Assembly: GCA_026874595.1 (NCBI GenBank)
Contig: CM049314.1
Location: 56,654,300-56,718,299, forward strand
DNA length: 64,000 bases
Direction: 5' to 3'
Source: Sipunculus nudus
Taxonomy: Eukaryota; Annelida; Sipuncula; Golfingiida; Sipunculidae
The notes below the pieces were generated by a model, which ran no database searches, was not told where the DNA came from, and saw only the letters and a list, made by a program, of their open reading frames with translations. Below are positions 50,391 to 60,169 of this stretch, piece after piece. The stretch's first letter is position 1, and every line of letters starts with the position of its first letter. Position numbers and translations under genes: made by a program.

Positions 50391-50550
50391 ATCAATTAAG
50401 GCTGAACCTTACAGGTCCATGTCACATCACAGCATGGTCCACGGTCACAGCAAACAATTGACAACCCTTTTGACAACCCTAGAGGGTTGTTTTAGGTACA
50501 CCTATTTGACCGTCCTAAAATTGTTGATTTGACAACTCTGTTTTTTTCAG

Positions 50551-50912
50551 AGTTCACACCACGCGAGTATGGTCCAAGGTCACGCCTCCTAACATTGTTA
50601 GGCACCAGTTCCCGGCAGCTGGTACCTAATCCTAATACATATTATGAAACGAAACTATACCTAGAATATTGCGCTTACCATCTAGCCGCAATTTTTAATA
50701 GCGTTCAAGATGTCAAAGGGCACGTCGCCATCATGGAAGGACTGACCAAGCAAAAACGGACGGAGATAACAGAAGCCTTGAAAAAAAAGCTTTTGTGTCA
50801 GCACAAGCTAGAAAACCTAAAATGTTCACGGGACAGACTGGTACAGTTAATAAAAGACATATTCTGTGACAGTCAGCCGATCAACCGTGTTTTATATACA
50901 GAAACACGGTGA
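50551..50912 (+). CDS. 3'-terminal exon of an unidentified helical protein (partial)
   Basis: A strong acceptor (CTGTTTTTTTCAG) at 50550 opens about 120 codons to a TGA at 50910-50912, with AATAAA at 51090. The exon begins in phase 1, so it needs an upstream exon ending one base into a codon. No ATG-bounded full gene is visible. The protein starts FTPREYGPRSRLL and has a stretch YYETKLYLEYCAYHLAAIF. It then has a long charged, heptad-like helix from about residue 60 to 105 (TKQKRTEITEALKKKL and HKLENLKCSRDRLVQLIKDI), suggesting a coiled coil. Codon use and composition look coding. I do not recognise the family. An alternative is a single-exon gene using a non-ATG start, which I consider less likely. 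Confidence 0.45.
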
Positions 50913-51089
50913 CAAGTGGATGGCCTTTCAAGCGAATACCACGAATGAACAAAAATCGACCCCAAAAGTGCATACAAAACATGTCGAGCTCGGAGACGCT
51001 CTCTTCATGTGGTACTCAAGCTCTGTTTGACCACAACGTCGCAATCAGTGACGAAACTCTACTGCGGACTGCTTAGAAAATTCCGTGAG

Positions 51090-51095
51090 AATAAA
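51090..51095 (+). terminator. Polyadenylation signal AATAAA
   Basis: Consensus hexamer about 180 bases after the stop of the 50551-50912 exon. Confidence 0.4.
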
Positions 51096-51350
51096 AACAA
51101 CATAACTAAATACCAAACAGATTTGCTTGCATTCTTTAAAAGTAAATCATGAATACACAATACACACAAGTTCTCCAACAAACATCCAAGTCACCTTGTA
51201 TCTTGATCTTCCGTCACCTTTTGTGATTTGTCAATCCGACAATCTTAATACCCGATAAATATATATATATATAAAACACTGAAGAAATCAACACTGTTAA
51301 TTCACTACAGACGGTTTCACGGAAAGCCACCCGATCATGAGTGAATGTTG

Positions 51351-51353
<3 letters not shown>

Positions 51354-51415
<62 letters not shown>
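51354..51415. repeat. (AT)n microsatellite
   Basis: Long TA run with one TTTA interruption, directly abutting dispersed repeat family 2 copy B, whose 3' tail it may be. Confidence 0.95.
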
Positions 51416-51620
51416 GCATAGCATAGCTCGTGCTTGTTAACAAATAGGAATTCACGACTTTCCCTTTTGCCCAGGTGAATCATGTTGCACGTTATAAAAT
51501 TATACATTATGTAAACAGGTGTTACCTACTAAACATAATCTTGAAAAGGAGCAAAAAACATTTTCTTCTCCCACTGCGTCTTACAGCTTCAGGAACCATC
51601 ACACGCCCAGTACAAGGATC
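51416..51620 (-). repeat. Dispersed repeat family 2, copy B
   Basis: Reverse complement of the 44095-44312 repeat. Shared blocks include TTCCCTTTTGCC, ATACATTATGTAAACAGGT, CTTGAAAAGGAGCAAAAAAC, and CACTGCGTCTTACAGCTTCA. Its 3' end joins the (AT)n tract. Confidence 0.75.
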
Positions 51621-51834
51621 GCAATATGAATAAACCCCAACAAACTGCAAGAAATTGTTTTATAGTGATCTTCTGTACTATAGGACCAGCTAAATAACAT
51701 ATCAAAAGTTTACCGAAAGTGGCCAAAAACGGTAGCTTTTATCAATGTTTTTATGAACCCATGTCATACTTACACCTAGGCTATACTGAAGCCCCTCTTC
51801 GGTCACCTGTATGTCACCCTTGTTGACCTTTAAG

Positions 51835-52270
51835 GCTGCGAAAGGGATATAGTAACGCCTCCCTTTGTGCGTTAGTCCGTCTGTCCAGCTGTCCGTCTGT
51901 CCTTCTGTCCGTCCGGATTTGGCTTGTGGATCGATTTAAAGCCAAACCGTTTGACCAAAACCATTCATCTTGCATATATGGCTCACCGACCAATAGATGA
52001 AGAACCCTGTCGATTTTGAGGTCACAAGGTCAAAGGTCACGGCTACAGGGCCCCACTTCTTGAAAAAGCTTACGGACCCATTTAAGCCAACCGTTTGACA
52101 AAAATCTTTCATCTTGCAAATATGGCTCACCCACCTATGGATGAAGAACCCAACTTAGTTTGAGGTTACAGGAGCAAAGGTCAAGGCCAGAGAGCTGCCC
52201 TACTTATTTTCACACTTGGTAATACACCTATTCTAATGATGCTCCGCTTTGCGGTACCCTTGTTATACAG
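51835..52270 (+). repeat. Dispersed repeat family 1, copy B
   Basis: Same start (GCGAAAGGGATATAGTAACG), pyrimidine-rich CCGTCTGTCC patch, duplicated internal module and end (GATGCTCCGCTTTGCGGTAC) as the 27.3-kb copy, in the same orientation. Minus-strand open frames here arise from the internal duplication. Confidence 0.8.
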
Positions 52271-52964
52271 GCTTCAGGTGGGCACAGCTACTCCAAGGTG
52301 TCGAACCCCCTCTTCTAGTAGTTGTTTTGGCCAACAACATAACAATAAACATTGATGAAATATTTTTTATTTAATGGTTTATAATAACAACTTTAAGAAA
52401 AATTAATGGAAAAGGAATTTTATAGTTGATGAGGAACAGGGAATTACCGCGCAATAACTGATGTTTTGTGGATCTTGTATGGATGGCCCCAAATGTATTT
52501 CAAATGCCACCATTTAGTCACCTTTGGGCATATTTCATTTAAATTTTAGAAATGACAAAAAAATTAAATTAACTGTTCTTTACTTTTATATATATAGGTA
52601 TTATATCAAGCAAGTTAATGATAGGCAAGGATGAAGTTCATTATATTAAATTTATCTAAATTTCCAGGTCCATTTATCCAATTTTGTTTCACTGAAATTG
52701 AATAAGTACTAATGAGATCAAATTTACATGAAAAAACTTAAAAAATTGTGTATATTGCACCATCAGGCCAAGTAACAACTTGTGTGACAATAGCACTCGA
52801 TTTCCGAATGGTAATAATATAAACGATATCAATCCCCTTCCCTATATCCCAGGATGTTAAACCAAATCTTACATAACTTAATATAAACACCATCATCTCA
52901 TAAAACAACTTATATTACCAAAAAAAAATACCTCTTCTTCCAAGTCATATTTTGTTATCATTTA
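52271..52964. other. Intergenic, no gene seen
   Basis: AT-rich sequence without recognised features, leading into the inverted-array structure. Part of it may belong to the same transposon family as the block at 52970-53005. Confidence 0.4.
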
Positions 52965-52997
52965 TAACAAGTGAGCGCCGGGACCAATGGGTCCCTT

Positions 52998-53960
52998 GTT
53001 CATCAATTTTGTAATTTTGCTATCTATTGCTAGGTAGTTTTGGTCCAGAAATCCTTTGGAACCAACAGAAATATCATTACATAGTTATATTGCTGGCAAA
53101 CCCACGATGACGTCGAAAATGACCGCCAAGTCCATTAAATTGAAATAAATAATTTATTTTCATCACAGAGTTTAAATTTTGCTACTTACTGCTAGGTTTT
53201 TGAGGTCCAAAAGTCCATTGGAACCAATAAAAACATCATTACATATTTATATTACTGGCAAATCTAAGATGTCGTCCAAAATGGCCACCATCTCCTTAAA
53301 ATGGCCATAAATCATTCTTTTATCATCACAGAGTTGTAATTTTGGTATCTACTACCCGGTTTTTAGGGTCCAGAAATCCTTTCGAAATAATATTAAAACA
53401 TTCTGTATTTACGTTTCTGCAATTCCAAGATTGCGTCCAAATTGGCCGCCAATCCCTTAACAATTGCCATAAATCATTTATTTTTAACAACTAAGAGGCA
53501 ATTTTGGTATCTACAACTACATTTTTTGGTGTGTGTATCCATTGAAACCAAATAAGGCATCGCTGTGCAGTCATGTCACTATCAAATCGAAGATAGTTCA
53601 AATACCTAATGATTACGTCATATACAGTCATTCTGTATTTCATTGTCGTAATGTTGATTTCAACAACTATTCGTTTAAGTGATAAACATGACCCAGTGGT
53701 TAAGAGATCAAGAATAAAGCCTGAATCAGCTGGTAATCTACATCCAAGATCGTAAACATAATGGCCGCCGAAAAATCTTACACTAATTTGGTTAGAAGCA
53801 ATAACTTTTTATCATAGACGCGAGTTTGATGTTTATCTTTAGGTTTAAGGTGGTACAAATAAAGACATTAAGACAAGTAAAAGTATTATTGGGTTATCAT
53901 GTAACCTAAAATATCAAATATAACATCCAAGATGGCCACCTATGCACTGTAAAAACTTAA
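52998..53960 (+). repeat. Tandem array of ~160-175-bp units, left arm
   Basis: Successive units start with CATCACAGAGTT(T/G)AATTTTG at 53161 and 53334, and a variant at 53001. Each continues with TCTACT-CTAGGTTTTT, GGTCCAGAAATCC, AACCAATAAAAACATCATTAC and CCAAGATG(A/G)CGTCCAAAATGGCC. Three units are clear and further, more diverged ones run to about 53960. The same unit occurs in reverse complement at 56480-57165. Confidence 0.8.
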
Positions 53961-56479
53961 GACAGATCTAAGAGAGTGAAATTTAGTGGAGGATAAAACA
54001 GTACGAAGTTACTCGGAGATAACAAGTAATTTTGCCAAATGATGTAAGGGACGGAACTAAACTCAAAGTTTCTGAACTCGGACTTGTACACGAGGTCATG
54101 TGTCGTTACCTAGTCTAAATGCAGCTCCAGTCCAGTAAGAAAAAGCTAGAAAACATGCTGTTAACATACACATGTATACGTAACATGCATATGTAAAGCT
54201 GTTAATGAATAATGAAATGGTTAATTATTCTACTTCTGTATGTACACTTTGGCCTTGTACACTCCTTGTGTTAATGTTTTTATTTGTTGGATCTCGCATC
54301 CCACATCACTGGCATCTTGGTAGTGTATCAAGCCCGGCGGTTTAGTCTATGTGCGTCACAAATGCTGTGGGTTAGTAGCCCTGTTTTTCACTTGCATGGA
54401 CAACTGGAGGTTTAGAACCCTCTCGATGCCATGAGTACCGCTACTTCGGGATACTTTCTCTTCAGGCTTCAAACATGCTTTATCGGCGGCTTTCTTTTAA
54501 TTGCTTGCAAATCTGGAGCAATATCAACATAGTTTAGAAAGCATTCCTTTGGCCTTAATTGCTTTTCTTTTGCCTGACTCGAGTTCAAGATGAAGGATTT
54601 GCTTGGGAATTCTCCATAAAGATGACGTCCTATCCATCAAAGCTGAGCTTTTGTAATCCCTGCTTCTGTGATGCAAGATCTTCCTAGAAATAGACAAAAT
54701 GATGTGCTTCTTTCCGATTTGCTGCCTGATGTGGTGCTCTTGTTTTTAAGGCAGGGAATAACAGTGCTTTCCTTGAAATCTTGTGGCATAACCTCTTCTT
54801 CACTGATACTGCAGATAATGTTACGTCAAATTGCCTTTGCTGTAGATCATAATTCCTTGGGTTGCTTTCATAACCACCTGTAGTATAGAACAGGGGTCAA
54901 GCCTATCCATGGTAGGTTACTGATGTATCTGTCTCAGTTTGTCTACTATGATTGAGGAAAGTTTATATATGAGTTTATGAAAGTGTTGAATTTTCTCATT
55001 GATGACACTCTTCACTTTTAATGGTGGAAGCAGTTTGTAAAGAGGAGGGGGCGGCTCCTCAAAACGGTCCTTTCTAGAGGTGAAAGATATTCTGCTAGGC
55101 TATGAAGTACTTTGCTCATCCTCAACCAGATATTCTGATCGACCCTTTTGGTAACTGAATGTTGACTCCTCCTTCTTCTGGCCTGGTTTCCGTTTTATTT
55201 ACCAGCCCCTGGAGTTCCGTGGGAGGTCAGCGTGTTTTCTATGCTAGTGGCAAAGTGGTTAAGAAGATATGTTTGTTTCAAATCATCGATATTGAATGTT
55301 CAGTAGGACCTGGTTGTTTCCTGGTGGACGGTGTAATGTGCAGTGTAAGGATCTATCTGACCAGGCGGTGGAGTATCCAAAACTTGGATGCATACACGGC
55401 CCTGGTGATTCACGAATCATGTGCATCGCACCCTCGGCTGATGGCTAAGTCGATAAAATGGCACTGTTTAGATCTCAGATGCTTCCAATTTATTTTGTAT
55501 TTGTCTGATTATCTGAAAGAGGTGTTTGTGATAGTCAGGTTGCTCTCTACAGAGGTTATTAAAATATACTCTATCTAAGAAACTGTACTATAGCCATGTG
55601 GACCAGGCATGCTCCTCTAATTTCTGTAGTCGGTACCGACTCTGGCAAATTAGGTCGACCAGCAAATTCGCTTTTCTCTAGTGGGGTGGCCTTCAAGATC
55701 TCCATAGAATGATGCCTGCGAGATTTGGAGAAATGCTCTTGGCAAGACAGGTTGGGAGGTAGCCATGTTTCATGAACTGATCATTGATTGGAGTGTGTGG
55801 ACTGATAGGTGTTAGAAATGTAAGTTTAATGACAAATTATTCCCAAAGAATTGTCCTCACAATGTACGCATCCTAAGCCTTGAATCTTTGAAATCTTTCT
55901 GTCTATGAATTAACTAATATATTATGGTATAGTCTTGTGACAAAACTGACATAGATGTCACACACGGGAGATTAATCAGTTGGTTCTATTGCTGGCAAGC
56001 ATTGATGTATCTCTTGAAAGTCTTCAAAAGATGGTCCATAGCTAATGCTAAATAGAACAATGTAGCTGTAGGAGTTTGAAATTATACCAGTTTTCTTGGA
56101 CCTGGTAAACTGGACACGTGCAGCATTCCATAGAGCAAGGCAATGGAAAATCCAGGATGGTAATTTTGCACATGACTTTGATCAGATAAATAGTGACTTC
56201 CTACAGATAATCATGTTTAAAAAATGAAGCTCATCGTCCTAATTTAAATGCTCCATTTTAGGCCGGTTTCAATGTACTGGTAGCCATCTTATTCAAATGT
56301 TTGATATTTTAGAATACCTGAATACCCAAAGATTTATAACAGGTCTTAATTTCTCAATTTTAGAACTTAGCCTAGGGGCAGACATCAACGATAGAACAGT
56401 AACTCCGTCTAACGATGTTAGTGTAAAATATTCGGCTGACTTCTTGGTTGCTATCTTGGAAGTATAGGTTACCGGCATG
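53961..56479. other. Interior between the inverted arrays
   Basis: About 2.5 kb without a convincing gene. The plus-strand frame of 139 codons at 55159-55578 shows no family I recognise. On the minus strand near 54800-54690 the word VMPQDFKESTVIPCLKNK resembles the start of a LINE reverse transcriptase domain. The following sequence is too decayed to be sure, so a retrotransposon remnant is possible. Confidence 0.35.
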
Positions 56480-57165
56480 TTCAAATTTATTAGCTATGAT
56501 TTAAACCTCATGCCAAATAATGAACCCTTAAAATAAGGCAATAATATAGAGTGACTTATGAATATTTTAAAAAAATGACATAATGAACAAAAATTTTTAC
56601 GCCATCTTTGATTTGCCAGTCACTTGACTACACAGCGATAAATAAATTATAAATCATAAAATAAATCATATGTCATAAATATGTTATGATGTTTTTATTG
56701 GTTCAAATGGATTTCTGGACTCCAAAAACCTAGGAGTAGATACCACAATTACAAATCTATGATTTAAAAACATCATTTATATCCATTTTTTAAGGGCCTA
56801 GCGATTAATGTTGACGTTACTTTGATGTGTCAGTAATATAAATACGTAATGATGCTTTCGTGGGTTCCAATGGATTTCTGGACCCAAAAAAAAACAGTTG
56901 TCCAGTTGTAGATACCAAATTTACAACTCTATGATGAAAAATGAAATATTCATTGCCATTTTTTAGGACTTGGCGGCCATTTTGGACACCATCTTGGATT
57001 TGCCACTAATATAAATACGTAATGATGTTTTATTGGTTCTAATAGATAACTTGACCCCATAAACCTAGTTGATTACTACTCGATGATGAAAACTAAATGA
57101 TTTATTGCCATCTGAGCGGCTTGGCTGCCATCTTGGACGCCATTTAAAAAAAAAACTTTTATAGT
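56480..57165 (-). repeat. Tandem array of ~160-175-bp units, right arm (inverted)
   Basis: Reverse complement of the left-arm units: ATGATGTTTTTATTGGTTC, then TGGATTTCTGGACTCC, AAACCTAGGAGTAGATACCA, and GGCGGCCATTTTGGACACCA. Three units are clear (about 56690, 56850 and 57015) with a degenerate one before them. Confidence 0.8.
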
Positions 57166-57798
57166 GTCCAATTTTGGTAAATATTTCATATATTGTTAAG
57201 CTGATCCTAATATACCAAAAAATCACCATAAAACAATTTCTTGCAATTCGTACGGGGCTTAGCTGTATTTTCCATATTTTGACCCTACAGGTGATAGGCG
57301 AGTATATCAAGCTCCACGCCGGGACGCCATTCCACTGAAACCGCATGGGCTACAATGTGCTTGTCAGATTGGGCATCATTCTTCCTTTGAATTCCTATGT
57401 GCTTTTAATATCCCTGAGAGTTGCAGTATTGTCAGGTACAGGCGCTATATAGTGAAATCTTATCAAGAAGACCAATATATATTAAATCACAAGTTCTGAA
57501 TACTTTTTTATAAATGTACACCACATTGTGCAACGACAGCCCTGGTCTCAATATATGTATCATACATGTGTCTTGAGTATAAAGTGAATCCTAGCTAGGC
57601 GGACAATAAAACACAGTGTCATTTATGATGTTTAAATTACAGGTACATGCATTGTATTATATAAAAATCCTTTTATATATGATAATAATTTACTATTCAG
57701 TCTTTAGTTAGCCTGTACGTAATCGGCTGTATTCAGCATATTCATTATTCCACCTAGTGAAAAAGTTCCTTATCAGATACTACTCCTACTAAGAAATT

Positions 57799-58610
57799 AC
57801 ATAGTGTGATTGTGTTTGTAGGAAGAAAAATGCACCTCTAAGATATATCCTTATGAGTACTTTCATAGTGTAATTGTGTTTTTCGGAAGAAAACGGCACC
57901 TGTAAGAGATATCTCAATAAGTACTTTCATAGTGTAATTGTGTTTGTGGAAAGAAAACAGTCAGAGATATACCAATGAGTATAACTTTCATATGGTTATT
58001 GTGTTTGTTGGAAGAAAACGGCACCTGTAAGAGATATCCTAATGAGTACTTTCATTATGTCGTCCAAATGAGTACCTTTATAGTGTGATTTAGGTTGTAG
58101 GATGTAAACGGCACCTGTAAGAGATATCCTAATGAGTACTTTCATTATGTCGTCCAAATGAGTACCTTTATAGTGTGATTTAGGTTGTAGGATGTAAGCG
58201 GCACCTGTAAGAGATATCCTAATGAGTACTTTCACAGTGTGATTGTATTTGTGGGATGAAAACGGCACCTCTAAGAGATATCCTAATGAGTACTTTCACA
58301 GTGTGATTGTATTTGTGGGATGAAAACGGCACCTGTAAGAGATATCCTTACGAGTACTTTCATAGTTTGTTTGATTGTGTTTGTAGAAGAGAACGGCACC
58401 TGAGGAGACATTCCAATGAGTACCTTCATAGTATGATTGTGTTTGTAAGAAGAAAAGAGTACCTGTAAGAGTTATCCTAATGAGTACTTTCTCAGTGCAA
58501 TTTTATTTGTAAGAAGAAAACGGCATATGTAGGTGACATTCCAATGAGTACATTTGTAGTGTGTTTGTGTTTGTGGGAAGAAAACGGCACCTGTATGAGA
58601 CATTCGAATA
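57799..58610. repeat. ~75-80-bp minisatellite with a ~125-bp higher-order unit
   Basis: About nine to eleven imperfect copies of a unit reading CATAGTGTGATTGTGTTTGT, AGGAAGAAAACGGCACCTGT and AAGAGATATCCTAATGAGTAC. In the middle (58040-58200) a longer unit that adds CATTATGTCGTCCAAATGAG is repeated twice almost perfectly. Open frames on the minus strand here merely follow the periodicity. Confidence 0.9.
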
Positions 58611-59368
58611 AATATACATATTTCCTTGTTTCTTCAAATCTCCAGGGCATTTGTACAAAGACTTTAGTCCAGTTAAAAATTATTGTGATGTTCGTAAATG
58701 ATCGGAATGAGTTGTGCAGCTTTAGCTAATAGCTAATGGAACTCTCTGCGAGATAACACAACTTCTTGCATCTTTAAAATACTCTCTACAATGCTGTAGG
58801 TCATGAATACTGTGAAGATAGAACCACGGGAATCAAGTAGACCATATCATTATTTGTTAAGCCCCTCCTCAATTTGACTAACATGAAGAACAGTTTTTTA
58901 ACGGATTATACTTTTCATAATGTGGATCTTTGGTGTTAAAGTTTATTTCTGCCCTAGTATTGCAATTATACTGTCCAGTATAAGTTATTCCAGCTAACAT
59001 ATAACACTTACCGTAGGATAAAATTTAAAAGCTCCAGTATCTGAATAACTTATGCTTGATCAGCATGATTCTTTTCATGCATATTGATCATTGAATTTTT
59101 CATCAGTTCCTGCACACTGTTGGTGCCACCTAGATTTTCCCAATATTTACGAATTTATTTTTCTATTTTTGAGACATTCAAAGTAGCAGTTGACTGTTAA
59201 CCAGGCACAAATCGTAACCACTACATCTAGGATCGTCTAACTTGAAATCCTTTGAAGTCCATGAAAAGTCTCCTTGGAAAAAACTGAAATTAGGTCTCTG
59301 TTTCCCATATCCTCCAAGCTAAGGGGCTCAGAAGTACTCCCAATAATAATTAAAGATTTGATTCAACA

Positions 59369-59416
<48 letters not shown>

Positions 59417-60094
59417 CCATCGAAATATTTCTAATTTACAACCCTAAAATGAGATGACAGTTAATGAACGGCTATGTTACGTTGGTATATGTGCCTCAGA
59501 CATACCGACATGAAGATGCACAGACACGAATTTCACGGTTTTGCCGTGGTTTTCATCAACAACACCAGGCACTCTAGACTACTGTACTTTTTCCCGGGTC
59601 CATTTATATGGCCGTATGCGAGGGAAGGGGGAGCAGGGAACCAGCTTAGTGATCATTTTAATGCACCAAAAAGTGGTCCCGGTTGCCTTTTGCGTGCCAT
59701 CACGCTTTGACATACTCGAATCGTATGATAACTTCTTCCTAAACAAGTGTGCATTCACTCCATTCCATCATTACATGTTACAGTATGCCTTAAAGTAAGA
59801 ATTAAATACGCACATAAGGAAAAATGCATTTTAGATTTCATATGGTATCAGATTGATAACGTGGTAAAAGTGACAGGTATGAAATGTTAGTCAGGTAATA
59901 TAAGCATGCTGGAACAAAACAGGTTGTGTGCGAATGTTAATTCATTTTATAAATTTGAGGTCTGCTTTCATAAAAAAAACTGTTGATTAATTAGTGTAAT
60001 CAATGCCATGTGTTAACATTATATTTACGTGTAAATAGATTTTAAATTCAGCACGTGACCTCATTACTGATCAAGTCACTATTGATTGATAATG
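58611..60094. other. Intergenic stretch upstream of the third ANL gene
   Basis: No gene is supported. The overlapping 78- and 85-codon frames at 59474-59798 have no recognised similarity. An (AT)n tract lies at 59371-59413. A CACGTG E-box lies at about 60053. Confidence 0.4.
59371..59413. repeat. (AT)n microsatellite
   Basis: Uninterrupted AT dinucleotides. Confidence 0.95.
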
Positions 60095-60122
60095 TGCAAT
60101 GTCACATCGATGTGACATTGCA
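60095..60122. promoter_or_regulatory. Perfect 28-bp palindrome before the ANL gene
   Basis: Two 14-base half-sites, TGCAATGTCACATC and GATGTGACATTGCA, meet with no spacer at the ClaI-like centre ATCGAT. It lies about 48 bases before the first proposed ATG of the ANL gene. A binding site for a dimeric regulator is possible; a cruciform by chance or a repeat relic is the alternative. Confidence 0.4.
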
Positions 60123-60169
60123 TGTGGTCATTTACCATTTAACTACATTCTTATATACATCGTAGGCAT

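Noticed and set aside
54690-54830. Minus-strand similarity to the start of a reverse transcriptase
   Set aside because: Only one short word (VMPQDFKES) is suggestive and the downstream motifs are missing, so I did not annotate a separate LINE.
55159-55578. 139-codon plus-strand frame
   Set aside because: No family or splice context; inside the foldback-like structure and possibly antisense to a decayed retrotransposon.
57996-58268. 90-codon minus-strand frame with repeated peptide
   Set aside because: Product of the minisatellite periodicity.
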